From positions 62,001 through 126,000 of the forward strand of contig CAMBLM010000004.1 in assembly GCA_945868475.1 (NCBI GenBank): 64,000 nt of DNA, read 5' to 3'. This DNA is from an uncultured Ruminococcus sp. GTDB lineage: Bacteria > Bacillota > Clostridia > Oscillospirales > Ruminococcaceae. Below the pieces are notes generated by a model. The model was not told where the DNA came from and ran no database searches. It saw only the letters and a program-made list of their open reading frames with translations. Shown in pieces: positions 6,923 to 15,759 of this stretch (the first letter of the stretch is position 1; each line of letters opens with the position of its first letter). The position numbers and the translations under genes were made by a program.

Positions 6923-8800
6923 TTATGAATCCGAACCGAAGAGAGAGGACTGGCTCTGCATATTGCTCATATATGTTTCAAGCGCAGTAAACTGCTTCCA
7001 GTAACGTTCCATTTCGTTCTCATATCTTGTCTGGAGATTGTTAATAAGAGTCTGCATATTGCTGATCTGATCGTAAAGAGCGTTCTTTTTCTCGGTAGTC
7101 GTGTTCTCGATACCTGCGAGAGAAGAAAGATATCCGAGTTTTTTATCCTTGGTGGAAATAGCTTTATCGATCGTATTGTTGAGCGTTGCCGCAAGTCCCT
7201 TGTCGGTATCAACGAAGAAGCTTGTTACCTTGTCGCCGTAGGTGTTGATAGCGTTTTCGAGCTTATCCTCATCAACAACGAGCTTGCCGTTGCTCTTCCA
7301 GTCGGTAGCAAGGCTGATGCCGAGGTCATAGAGTGTGAAACCGTCTACCTTTGCGGAGGACATTGCGCCTCTGATGCTCGATACGAAAGTGGAAAGATAG
7401 TTATCCTGATAGAGAAGACCCTTCTTGGCTTCGTTGTTCCACTTTTCGATCTCGTCCGACTTCATTTCTTCTTCCTGCTCATCGGTAAGAGGATCGTAGT
7501 AAGAGCCGTTCTTCTTCGGACGGGAGGTCTGTATCTCGCCGTAAACATCATCGAGAAGCTGATTGTATGCATCGATGAACTTTATAACTGTTTCCTTGAT
7601 AGAGGAAGTATCCTTTTCTGTGGTCACGGTTATCTCGTCAACGCCCTCAACGGAGGAATCGAAGTTGCCGAGCTTGGCTATGTTGAAGGTCGTGCCGTCA
7701 AAGCTGTACTCGTTGCTTGCACTTGTGTAGGTGGTATAGTTCTCACCATCGGTGCTGATAGTAATAGTACCGTTCTTGCCGTAAGCGTCCTTTTTGGTGA
7801 AATCATCGCTGCTGTTGAACAGAGAGTTGAGAAGATTTCCGCTTGTCTGTTCAATGTTCAGCTTTCCTGCAGTACCCGTTTCGGTCGATTCGAGCTTAAA
7901 GCTCTGCGTCATTGTGCTGAACGAAGCTTTTACACCGATATCAGCCTTGTTTATGGCATTTATGACATCACCAACAGTACTGCTCTTTTCAAAGGTGAAT
8001 TTTTCGCCGTTTATGGAGAACTCAAACTTATCACCGTTGAGTGCGGTATTGAAAGCCGCATCACTGAGCTTTGTTGTTGTACCCATCGTGCTGCCGACAG
8101 TGTTTGAAAGACCTACAGCTTCGCTGTTGTACTTGATGCTGAATGTATGTCTTATGCCGTCATTTGCATTGTTGAAAACGAGGGTCGAAGTGCCGTCCTT
8201 GAATTCAAAGCCCTGAGCGTCGGTCTTGATATCCTTGAAGGTATTGTTTGCGGCTTCGAGGAAGTTTGCCTTTGCAGTGTCTGCATCGGTGCTTCCCTTA
8301 AATGTCACATCTCTCGTTGTGCCGTTGTAGGTCATCTGTACGGTGTATTCCTTGCCGTCAACGTTCTTGCTGAAATCAAGATTGATACGGTCGGTCGATA
8401 TCGAACCTGCGGACTTTACCTGAGCAGCCGAAGCCGCAGTTGCAGCGCTGACATAATAGGTTGCAGGCGTTGCCGAAGAGTTAGCGGAAACTGCAAGCTT
8501 GTCATTCGTGGATTCAGCCTTGTACTTGTTCATAACGGAGTTTGCCTTTATTGAGGTATCGCTGCCCCAGTCAAGGAACTTAGACTGAAATTCGGAAATT
8601 TTGGAAATGCTTGAACGGTAAGCTTCCTGCTTCCACTGTAAGGTCTGAAGCTTCTGCTTTTTCGTGTTAAGTCTGTTCTTTGTGTTTGCAGCCATTGATT
8701 TAACAAGGCTTTCGGTGTCAAGTCCCGACATAAGACCTGACATTCTGTTATTGCTCCATAAGCTGGAGGTCGATGATGTTGAAGATGTGCTGCTTGCCAT
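6923..8800 (-). CDS. fliD: FliD, flagellar filament cap
   Basis: Filament cap or hook-associated protein 2 that sits at the growing tip and folds incoming flagellin. The N-terminal region after a Ser/Thr-rich start contains MSGLDTESLVKSM, the FliD_N hallmark, followed by coiled heptads. The C-terminal 250 residues match FliD_C, including the final coiled coil with many Gln and Asn. At 625 aa it is within the family range but on the long side. Three candidate starts lie within 18 bases; the ATG at 8800 has the best spacing from AAAGGA. It begins 14 bases after csrA. Confidence 0.95.
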   Translation of the reverse strand: MASSTSSTSSTSSLWSNNRMSGLMSGLDTESLVKSMAANTKNRLNTKKQKLQTLQWKQEAYRSSISKISEFQSKFLDWGSDTSIKANSVMNKYKAESTNDKLAVSANSSATPATYYVSAATAASAAQVKSAGSISTDRINLDFSKNVDGKEYTVQMTYNGTTRDVTFKGSTDADTAKANFLEAANNTFKDIKTDAQGFEFKDGTSTLVFNNANDGIRHTFSIKYNSEAVGLSNTVGSTMGTTTKLSDAAFNTALNGDKFEFSINGEKFTFEKSSTVGDVINAINKADIGVKASFSTMTQSFKLESTETGTAGKLNIEQTSGNLLNSLFNSSDDFTKKDAYGKNGTITISTDGENYTTYTSASNEYSFDGTTFNIAKLGNFDSSVEGVDEITVTTEKDTSSIKETVIKFIDAYNQLLDDVYGEIQTSRPKKNGSYYDPLTDEQEEEMKSDEIEKWNNEAKKGLLYQDNYLSTFVSSIRGAMSSAKVDGFTLYDLGISLATDWKSNGKLVVDEDKLENAINTYGDKVTSFFVDTDKGLAATLNNTIDKAISTKDKKLGYLSSLAGIENTTTEKKNALYDQISNMQTLINNLQTRYENEMERYWKQFTALETYMSNMQSQSSLFGSDS

Positions 8801-8814
8801 ATTCATTCGTCCTT

Positions 8815-9045
8815 TCACTTAGTGTTTTTGTCAAGCAAAGCCGCGAGAATGTCGATGGACGGCTTATTTATCGCAGCCTGCATATTGAATTTTTCTGTAT
8901 CGTAAAGCTCGCTTCGCGCGATCTTGACATTTTCGGGAGCGTCAACGCCTATCCTTATGCGGTCTTTCGATATTTCAACGACCGTGACCTTGATATTGTC
9001 GCCGATGATGATGCTCTCGTCCTTTTTTCTCGAAACGACCAGCAT
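8815..9045 (-). CDS. csrA: CsrA, translational regulator
   Basis: A 76-aa dimeric RNA-binding protein that blocks ribosome access to GGA-containing leaders, in Gram-positives mainly the flagellin mRNA. The sequence MLVVSRKKDESIIIGD and the later IRIGVDAPENVKIAR are near-consensus, including the conserved Arg of the RNA-binding face. It is directly downstream of fliW (1 base apart) with a strong AAAGGAGGG site. FliW sequesters CsrA when flagellin is depleted, which releases flagellin translation. Confidence 0.97.
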   Translation of the reverse strand: MLVVSRKKDESIIIGDNIKVTVVEISKDRIRIGVDAPENVKIARSELYDTEKFNMQAAINKPSIDILAALLDKNTK

Positions 9046-9477
9046 TTAAGCACCCTCCTTTTTAAAAGCAGGGAACTTCAGCGGATAATTTTCCGCAGCG
9101 ATGACCTGAACGCCCTTTTTCGCTGTGGAATTTATCACTATCGGACTTTTGAGGTTGAGCGTTGTGTTGATATATTCATCGGGAACGACCGCCATACAGA
9201 GAAGATCAAGCTCTGCTCCGTCTGCTTTAAGAAGCTCTTTCGTTTCCTTGTCAAGCTCTACCGAGTAATCGGGAACGAACTCCCTCGGGTCGAAAACGAT
9301 GAAGCAAAGGTTCGGATTATCAACGCTTTGCAGCCACATCGGATATTTATCCTCTCCGCATGGCGAAAGCAGCACGAACCGCTTATTTTCTTCAAATGCG
9401 TAAACTCCGTTCGGGAAATCTATGATAACTTCCTCGGAAATTTCCTCTTCGCCGAAATCTCTTGTTTTAATAATCAT
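9046..9477 (-). CDS. fliW: FliW, flagellar assembly factor and CsrA antagonist
   Basis: A 143-aa protein of the FliW family. It binds either flagellin or CsrA, so free FliW relieves CsrA repression when flagellin is exported. The family features seen are the IIDFPNGVYAFEE segment near residue 19, FIVFDPREFVPDY around residue 60, and the C-terminal KSPIVINSTAKKGVQVI. It is adjacent to csrA and downstream of the DUF6470 gene, the same order as Bacillus yviE-fliW-csrA. Confidence 0.96.
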   Translation of the reverse strand: MIIKTRDFGEEEISEEVIIDFPNGVYAFEENKRFVLLSPCGEDKYPMWLQSVDNPNLCFIVFDPREFVPDYSVELDKETKELLKADGAELDLLCMAVVPDEYINTTLNLKSPIVINSTAKKGVQVIAAENYPLKFPAFKKEGA

Positions 9478-9492
9478 ATAAAGATCCTCATT

Positions 9493-10086
9493 TTAGGCTA
9501 TAACGTCAACTTCACCCTTATAGTTCGGGTCTGCGCTTCTTGGGAAATAGAGCGGATCGCCGAGATATTCTATTTCAAGGTCAGGCATCTGGCTGACTAT
9601 GAACTCGATATCGCCCGGAATAAACTCAAAGCCGTTTTTAAGATCGGATATCGAGCCGATATCGGAGCTGCTGTCGCTGCCGATCATACTGTAATTGATG
9701 CTGAGTGTTCCGTCATTGTAGCTGATGCTGCTCTCCTTTGATTTTGGAAGCTTGCTCAGAATGGCTTCGATGCTCTGTGAGGAGCTGCGCGAAACAGCTG
9801 TTGTGTTCGCAGACGAAGAAGTTCCGTCCGTGCCGCCCATTTTCGCAACGGCATCGTATGTGAGCGTAAGCTTGCTCGGCTGAACGTTCATCGGAACATA
9901 GCTGTCGAGCTTAGGTGACGAGATATCGACCTTGTAAGGCTGCGCCGCAACCTTTACTCCGTCCGAACCCCTTGAGATCTTTACAGACGGCTCGAGCGGA
10001 TCTGCCTCTCTCGGCTTGAGCTGTGCATTGGTTACATTGACTTCGATTTTAATAGGAATATGCTTGATACTTAGAAGCTGATCCAT
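9493..10086 (-). CDS. DUF6470 family protein (YviE-like)
   Basis: A 197-aa protein placed between flgL and fliW, as yviE is in Bacillus. It begins with MDQLLSIKHIPIKIEV, and the middle is Ser/Thr-rich and probably disordered (residues 85-110). The C-terminal third ends with a GDIEFIVSQMPDLEIEYLG segment. The family is of unknown function and almost always sits in flagellar loci. There is no signal peptide, so it is either cytoplasmic or exported through the flagellar system. Confidence 0.8.
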   Translation of the reverse strand: MDQLLSIKHIPIKIEVNVTNAQLKPREADPLEPSVKISRGSDGVKVAAQPYKVDISSPKLDSYVPMNVQPSKLTLTYDAVAKMGGTDGTSSSANTTAVSRSSSQSIEAILSKLPKSKESSISYNDGTLSINYSMIGSDSSSDIGSISDLKNGFEFIPGDIEFIVSQMPDLEIEYLGDPLYFPRSADPNYKGEVDVIA

Positions 10087-10116
10087 AATTTATCCCCTGC
10101 TTTCCGTCAGATCTTA

Positions 10117-11619
10117 TCAGATGAAATCGAATATGCTTCTCGGAAGAACATTAGCACTGAGCTGGAGCATAGCGTTGTATGCAGCCTGCATAGCGTTCAT
10201 ATTCGTTATTTCCTCATTCATATCGCAGCCTTCAACGTCGTTCTGACGTTCAAGGAGGCTCGATTTGTATTCCTCGTCCTTGTCGAGATAGAATTCCGTA
10301 CTCTTATACTTTGAGCCGAGCGTTGTGATCTCGGTAAGAATTCCCGTATTGGAATTGTCGAGAAGATCTATCGTTGCATTCGCACGGGAAACATCGCCCG
10401 ATCTGAGAGCATCGGCAGCATCATAGATAAGCTGAACAAAGTTATTGCTGAACTGCATATCATAGCTTGCCTTTGAGAAAGGATCGTTTTCGTTATATTT
10501 AGTATTTGTCGTTGAATTTATCGTTGTAAAGCCGGTTCCCGTGATCTTCGCACCGTTCATGCTCACATCAACGGCAGTTCCTTCCTGGACCTCACCCTTG
10601 TCATTGTACTTTATGCCAAGACCGATATCAACATATATCGGCTTGCAGCCGCCTACCTCGCCCGTATAGATCTTAAAGTAGTTATTTCCGTCCTTTATAA
10701 CAGTGCCGTCACCCTCGGAAGCGTTGTAGTCAGCCTCGGTAGCAGCTTCTTTTGTATAATAGCGGAAACCTTTTTCGTAATATTTTGTGACCGTTTCGGT
10801 CTTGTAGAACTTTCCGTCCTTTGTGCTGTAAGCAGGGTCGTTGGGGTCGTATTCGCCTGCGGAAACTTCCTTTGTGATATCGTGCGACTCTTTTCTTACT
10901 GCATCGGGGTCAGCGGCATTTGCACCCGTTCCGTTGACGATGTCGTTATACTCTGCCTCGGTGATCTCCTTGTCATAGCCCTCATCATAAGCTATTCTCA
11001 TAACTGTATCATTATCGCCTGCATTTACGGCAGCGTAATAATCGTCCTTGGAGATGCGGTTCATATAATGAGTGCCGTCTGCACTGATATCATCGACAGG
11101 GATACCGTTATATGTAACGATCTTGTGTCCCGTTACGGGATCAAGCACATCTGTGATGCCATCGGCTTCTTTCAAAGTTCCGAATGCGGGAGAGGAGTTG
11201 TTCGTACCGCCGAAAAGTCTTCTTTCCGCATAATCGGAGTTGAGCGTTTTTATAGCACTGTCAGCATACTGGTCAAGCTCGTGTGCGATGATATCGAGCT
11301 GCTCCTGGCTGTATGTGCCGTTGCATGCCTGATCGAGCTTTGTGGATACCTCGATATAGACCTTGTTTGCGACTGTGTAAAGATTCTGCTCAGCAGCTTC
11401 GTAAAGACCCTTCGTGAGCTTGAGGTTGGAATCATACATTGAAAGATCCTGAAGATTCTTGCGGACTGTCATTGCCTTGCTCGCTTTTATCGCATTGTCG
11501 GAAGCTCTGAAATAGTCCATCTGCGATTCGATCTTGAGCATGCTTTTGGTATAGCCGGACAAAAGTCTGCTGCTGTTTTTAAGATATTTTCTGTCCGAAA
11601 AATTCTGGGTTATTCTCAT
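10117..11619 (-). CDS. flgL: FlgL, hook-filament junction protein 3
   Basis: Hook-associated protein linking hook and filament. The N-terminal 150 residues, rich in helices and including SDNAIKASKAMTVRKNL, and the C-terminal 80 residues with the QAAYNAMLQLSANVL helix, form the flagellin-like D0/D1 core. At 500 aa it is much longer than the usual roughly 300 aa. The extra length is a central block (about residues 150-360) rich in Asp, Glu, Tyr and Thr that likely makes a surface-exposed domain. It follows flgK by 16 bases and has a GGAGGT site. Confidence 0.93.
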   Translation of the reverse strand: MRITQNFSDRKYLKNSSRLLSGYTKSMLKIESQMDYFRASDNAIKASKAMTVRKNLQDLSMYDSNLKLTKGLYEAAEQNLYTVANKVYIEVSTKLDQACNGTYSQEQLDIIAHELDQYADSAIKTLNSDYAERRLFGGTNNSSPAFGTLKEADGITDVLDPVTGHKIVTYNGIPVDDISADGTHYMNRISKDDYYAAVNAGDNDTVMRIAYDEGYDKEITEAEYNDIVNGTGANAADPDAVRKESHDITKEVSAGEYDPNDPAYSTKDGKFYKTETVTKYYEKGFRYYTKEAATEADYNASEGDGTVIKDGNNYFKIYTGEVGGCKPIYVDIGLGIKYNDKGEVQEGTAVDVSMNGAKITGTGFTTINSTTNTKYNENDPFSKASYDMQFSNNFVQLIYDAADALRSGDVSRANATIDLLDNSNTGILTEITTLGSKYKSTEFYLDKDEEYKSSLLERQNDVEGCDMNEEITNMNAMQAAYNAMLQLSANVLPRSIFDFI

Positions 11620-11635
11620 TTTATATCAACCTCCG

Positions 11636-13783
11636 TTATCTGCCGACAACGCCCATATCATTTATCATCTTGTCAAGTGCCTCGTCAAGAGTCGTTACCA
11701 TTCTTGCGATCGCATTGTACCACTTCTGATAGTTGAGCATATTGATGCCTTCTTCGTTGACGGAAACGCCCATTATCTCATCTCTTGCATCGTTGACGGA
11801 TTCAAGCATGATGTCCGTTGTTTTGAGTATCTTGGCGTTGCCCTCGATCTGTGTTCCGAGGTTGTCGGAGATATGCGAAACGAACTTCTCGAGCGTCATT
11901 TTGAGCGGATCTTTCTTGCCCGTTTCATCATCACCGTATTCGAGTGAAACATTCTCAAATATCGCAAGGCACTTGTGGATATAGTCGTTATTGAGTTCGT
12001 CCATATCATCTTCACTGCCGTTGACATACTGTTCGGGCTGTGCAAGAAGGCTCGGGAGCTTTCTCCATGTGTCCGTTACCTTGATATCGGCTGCGGCGGT
12101 GCGGAAGCTTTTGCTGCCATCGTCCTTTGTATATGTGAAAAGTTCGAGCGGATTGCCGTCAGCGTCCTTGAAATCCTTGTAGATCTCATTGAACGACTTT
12201 GTGAGCGTTGCTGTGAACGCATTGAGCATATCGCGGTAGTATTCAATGCCCTGAAAATCATTTGCATACTTGGACTGGAGAGGAACATTCACGTTCATCT
12301 GTGTGAGTGCTTCACCGAGCTTGCTTCCCTCGGGATAATCGGAAGCATCGGTCGAAAGTTCGGTTCCGTTTGCTCTAACGTCCGCCGCAATGGCATCTGC
12401 ATCGCCCACAGCCGTCCAGTCAGCCTCGGACTTTGTACCCGAAACAACAAAAGCAAGCTTTCCGGGAGTTGTATTTTCTTCTTTCAGAGCGATCTGTGCA
12501 TAGCCGTTTGCGTCAACGACCGTTTCACCGCCGAATTTTACAGTGCCGTTTGCGGCATCATAATCAACTTCGCCGTATTCTTTGAGCTTTTCGACCGCTT
12601 CATCGGCTTTATCTGTATCGCCTGCCGCGATGCTGCCGCTGATATCCTTCAAAAGGCTGTTTATCTCATCGGGATAATTCTTTATCTGCGAGTTGAACGC
12701 CGTCATATCGGTGCTGTTGAAAACGCCCTCGCCGTTATAAACGTCAAGATATCCACGGAGCGCGCCGCCCTGAAGCTTATCCTTGCCCGTGATATCGATG
12801 GTTTCTTTTGTCTGCTGAACATATTCTCTGTTTGTCATGCCCTTGTTCGTTGCAAGCTTTTTCCAGAGGTCAGCGTTCATAAGACCGTCATAGCGGTCTT
12901 CTTTTGCGATATATTTTCCCGCATTCGTGATCTTGAAGCCCATATAAAGCGGATCCGGGTCTTCTATAGTCATTGTCATCTGCGCATATTCATCATTATG
13001 TACAGCGACCTGACCTGCAAAGGTAATGGTGAACGAACCGTTGCTCTCCTCGTTGAACGAAACATCACCGAATGATGCAAGCTCATCAATGAGGAGGTTC
13101 ATCTGGTCTTTGAGTTCAAGAGGGCCATAGTCGTTATCCACCTGATAGCTGTTTGCGGTCGTTTCCATGTAGTTCATCTGGATATAGCTGTTCGTGATCT
13201 GCTTGTTGAGGTTAGCCATGCTCTCGAAGATCTTGTTCACGCGGTCAACGGAGATGTTGGCATCGCTCTTCGTCTGATTTGATATATCATCAAGACGGGA
13301 GTTCATATAGCGTATCTGCTGTGTAACGGATTCAGCCGCACGGAACGCAACGTTCGCAAGCTCTTTTCTGTTGGCTTCATCCGTAGCGAAGCTCTGGAGA
13401 GCCGACTTGAAGTTTGCAAGGTTCGCAGCGAAGCCGTATTCCTTTGATTCGATGTTGTCAAGAGCCGTTTCAACGTCCTTCATTACAACATCTTTTATAT
13501 TGTAGTTGTTGTCGAGAGTAGTATAGCTTCTTACCTTTTCATCGATAAGAGCATCTCTGTACTGACCGACGCCAACGTTGTCAACGCCCTGTCCCGCAAG
13601 GCTTACGCCTGTATTATACAGAAGATTATAGCCCGTGTTGGCTATGGAGCAAACATCAAGTCTTTGACGGGAATAACCTGCCGTTTTAACGTTGCTGATG
13701 TTGTTGCCTGTTATATCAAGAGCTTTCTGCGCAGAATTGAGTGCTTCTCTCTGCACATACAGTCCCATAAAGCTCGAAGCCAT
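11636..13783 (-). CDS. flgK: FlgK, hook-filament junction protein 1
   Basis: The first hook-associated protein, which joins the hook to FlgL. The start MASSFMGLYVQREALNSAQ with GNNISNVKTAGYSRQRLDV is the conserved flagellar rod/hook N-terminal motif. The C terminus has the matching NEEGINMLNYQKWYNAIARM heptads. The 715-aa length reflects a large variable central domain (about residues 230-560). It is preceded by GAGGAGG and follows flgN by 12 bases. Confidence 0.95.
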   Translation of the reverse strand: MASSFMGLYVQREALNSAQKALDITGNNISNVKTAGYSRQRLDVCSIANTGYNLLYNTGVSLAGQGVDNVGVGQYRDALIDEKVRSYTTLDNNYNIKDVVMKDVETALDNIESKEYGFAANLANFKSALQSFATDEANRKELANVAFRAAESVTQQIRYMNSRLDDISNQTKSDANISVDRVNKIFESMANLNKQITNSYIQMNYMETTANSYQVDNDYGPLELKDQMNLLIDELASFGDVSFNEESNGSFTITFAGQVAVHNDEYAQMTMTIEDPDPLYMGFKITNAGKYIAKEDRYDGLMNADLWKKLATNKGMTNREYVQQTKETIDITGKDKLQGGALRGYLDVYNGEGVFNSTDMTAFNSQIKNYPDEINSLLKDISGSIAAGDTDKADEAVEKLKEYGEVDYDAANGTVKFGGETVVDANGYAQIALKEENTTPGKLAFVVSGTKSEADWTAVGDADAIAADVRANGTELSTDASDYPEGSKLGEALTQMNVNVPLQSKYANDFQGIEYYRDMLNAFTATLTKSFNEIYKDFKDADGNPLELFTYTKDDGSKSFRTAAADIKVTDTWRKLPSLLAQPEQYVNGSEDDMDELNNDYIHKCLAIFENVSLEYGDDETGKKDPLKMTLEKFVSHISDNLGTQIEGNAKILKTTDIMLESVNDARDEIMGVSVNEEGINMLNYQKWYNAIARMVTTLDEALDKMINDMGVVGR

Positions 13784-13795
13784 TGTTTTTCCTCC

Positions 13796-14251
13796 TCAGA
13801 CTTTATTCATTATCGCCGAACGTGTAGCGTGTTCGGTCTTAACTCCGCCCTTGCCGTCGTAGGTATCCAGCTCGGCGGTCATTCTTTCAACTCTTTTCAG
13901 CCTGCCTGTGATGATGACATTTGCAAGATCGTTGAGTTCCTTTATCTTCATAACGCAGGCGGAAAGCTCCTCATACTGTCCCTCCAGCCTTTTCTTGCAG
14001 GAGATCGGAGCTTTTTCGATTATTTCCTTAAAAGTGAGATCCTTGTCCTCTCCAAGTATCTCGATGCGCTTTTTCTCCATTGAATTGGACTTCATTATAA
14101 GCGCCTGCTCCTTGGAAAGGCTTCGGCTCAGTTCTTCGATTTTATCATTGTTTATCATATCGAGCTTGCTGTATTCAAAATCGAGCAGCTCCTTGTAATG
14201 AACGATATATTCATTAAAAAAACGGACAAGCTTAAAGTAATCCGCAGCCAA
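13796..14251 (-). CDS. flgN: FlgN family flagellar export chaperone
   Basis: A 151-aa helical protein matching FlgN in length, coiled-coil pattern and position between flgM and flgK. FlgN binds FlgK and FlgL before export. The start is a TTG at 14251 with GGAAAGGG upstream; no ATG is present nearby in frame. The central LLDFEYSKLDMINNDKIEEL segment is typical. Identification rests partly on context. Confidence 0.85.
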   Translation of the reverse strand: MAADYFKLVRFFNEYIVHYKELLDFEYSKLDMINNDKIEELSRSLSKEQALIMKSNSMEKKRIEILGEDKDLTFKEIIEKAPISCKKRLEGQYEELSACVMKIKELNDLANVIITGRLKRVERMTAELDTYDGKGGVKTEHATRSAIMNKV

Positions 14252-14285
14252 ATCAATTCACCCTTTCCAAAGCGATACGGGAAAA

Positions 14286-14579
14286 TTATCCCTCAAATAT
14301 CGATGCCGCAACGCTTTCCGGGGAAACGTTGTAGCTGCCGTCAGCTATCCTGCTCTTGAGCGAAGCGATTCTGTCTGCCGAAGCATCACTGTCGGCGAAC
14401 TTCTTTGCGGAAGCTTTTGCCGCTTCTGCGCCTGCCGCTCTTGCGCCTGCGGACATTTCAAATGTATCGACCCTCTTTGCGGAGGAGGATACCTTTTTGC
14501 CGTCCTTGACGCCGGTCTTATAGCTGTTTTCCATCTTTCTGTATATGCCCATCGCATTACCGAGTTTACCAACTTCCAT
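14286..14579 (-). CDS. flgM: FlgM, anti-sigma-28 factor
   Basis: A 97-aa anti-sigma factor that holds FliA inactive until it is exported through the finished hook-basal body. The disordered Ser/Ala/Lys-rich first half is followed by the C-terminal FliA-binding segment ending RIADGSYNVSPESVAASI, the FlgM family signature. AGGAGG precedes the ATG. It is the first gene of the late operon and is read from a sigma-28 promoter, so FliA stimulates expression of its own inhibitor. Confidence 0.93.
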   Translation of the reverse strand: MEVGKLGNAMGIYRKMENSYKTGVKDGKKVSSSAKRVDTFEMSAGARAAGAEAAKASAKKFADSDASADRIASLKSRIADGSYNVSPESVAASIFEG

Positions 14580-14650
14580 AAAACAGCCTCCTATCGTAAT
14601 TTACTCGATCATCTGCGCCTTACCGCAGGCGCTATTTATCTCTATTATTT

Positions 14651-14677
14651 TTATCGGCAGCAACTTTAAAAACTTTA
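14651..14677 (-). promoter_or_regulatory. sigma-28 (FliA) promoter of the flgM operon
   Basis: On the minus strand TAAA (14677-14674), exactly 15 bases, then GCCGATAA (14658-14651) match the sigma-28/sigma-D consensus perfectly. It lies about 70 bases upstream of flgM. The rest of 14580-14817 holds no gene. Confidence 0.93.
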
Positions 14678-14817
14678 GCGTCTTTTCTCTCATTTAAAAT
14701 AAATTTAACAATTTTCCGTCCGCAAAAGACGCCGATCTGTCCCCTACGGAAAGATTTTCGGGCAGGATTTGTTCAAACAATACAAAACCAAAGCTTCTTC
14801 ACCGCAAAATTTCTATA

Positions 14818-15624
14818 TCAAAGAGAGCGCATTTCGGGTTTTCTCTTCTTGTAAACGGCGTAGTATTTGAAACCGCAGTCTTTGAGCAGTTCACCGCAGT
14901 AAGCAAATCTGTCGCCGAGCGTTTCGGGGGTGTGAGCGTCCGAACCGAGTGTTATAAGCTCGCCGCCAAGTTCCCTGAATCGCCTAAAAACGTCCGTGTT
15001 CGGGTTAGGCTCGTCCATTCCGCGTGAAAAAGCACCGCTGTTGCATTCGAGAGCCTTTCCGTCCGAAACAAGCACACGGAGTATCTCATCGATATAGTCC
15101 GAATATTCGCGGTAAGAGTAGCTCAGACCGTGCTTCTGACCGTAGCGGACGATATAATCGAGATGTCCAAGACTGTCATAGCATTTTATCCGCCTGATGC
15201 GCTCGAGCGTTACCTTGAAATAGCGTTCGTACGAATCAGCACCGTTCTTTTCAAAAAATTCGGGGAAATAAGGGTCAATGCCGTCGATAACATGGTGTGA
15301 GCCGATGATAAAGTCGAGTCGGTCATACTTTTTCACAAGCTCGTCAAGATAATCGGCAATATGGAGCTGCAAGCCAAGCTCAACGCCTATAGAAATATCG
15401 ATGACACCGCTGTATTTTTGTCTGAGCTCGCTCATCTTCGCATAATAAGCGTCAAAATCGAGGTTGAAATCAACGTCCGAGACCATATCGTAGTCGTGGT
15501 GGTCGGTAATGCATATCTCCGTCATTCCGAGCAAAACGGCGCGCTCTATCTGCTCCTCGGGCGGAGTGTTGCTGTCCCCCGAAAAGCTTGTATGAAAATG
15601 CTGGTCGGCATAATATTTATCCAT
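14818..15624 (-). CDS. PHP domain phosphoesterase, HisJ-type histidinol-phosphatase
   Basis: A 268-aa metal-dependent phosphoesterase. The PHP motifs are visible in order: an HFHTSFSGD motif near residue 9, ITDHHDYD around 40, a central IGSHH, a GHLDYI, and a C-terminal GSDAHTPE. These supply the His and Asp ligands of the three-metal site. The best family match is HisJ, which dephosphorylates histidinol phosphate in histidine synthesis. No his genes are nearby, so another phosphate ester is possible. It has a divergent promoter shared with the degV intergenic region. Confidence 0.85.
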   Translation of the reverse strand: MDKYYADQHFHTSFSGDSNTPPEEQIERAVLLGMTEICITDHHDYDMVSDVDFNLDFDAYYAKMSELRQKYSGVIDISIGVELGLQLHIADYLDELVKKYDRLDFIIGSHHVIDGIDPYFPEFFEKNGADSYERYFKVTLERIRRIKCYDSLGHLDYIVRYGQKHGLSYSYREYSDYIDEILRVLVSDGKALECNSGAFSRGMDEPNPNTDVFRRFRELGGELITLGSDAHTPETLGDRFAYCGELLKDCGFKYYAVYKKRKPEMRSL

Positions 15625-15657
15625 TGAAAAGGCCCTTTCGCAGTTTAAATTTTCTTT

Positions 15658-15686
15658 ATTATACCATATTTATATCGGTTTGGCAA
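15658..15686 (-). promoter_or_regulatory. promoter of the PHP gene
   Basis: On the minus strand TTGCCA (15686-15681) and TATAAT (15663-15658) are separated by 17 bases. The site lies about 35 bases upstream of the start. Confidence 0.8.
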
Positions 15687-15694
15687 ACAAAAAC

Positions 15695-15723
15695 TTGCAT
15701 TTGTTCCAAAGATATGATATACT
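15695..15723 (+). promoter_or_regulatory. promoter of degV
   Basis: TTGCAT at 15695 and TATACT at 15718 have 17-base spacing. It diverges from the PHP promoter, with the -35 boxes 9 bases apart. Confidence 0.75.
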
Positions 15724-15759
15724 TATTAATAATTTCATTCAAAAAGGAGCTACCTTATT

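Noticed and set aside
11975-13075. 366-codon plus-strand reading frame
   Set aside because: It is antisense to flgK and rich in Cys, Ile and Phe, typical of the shadow of a real gene.
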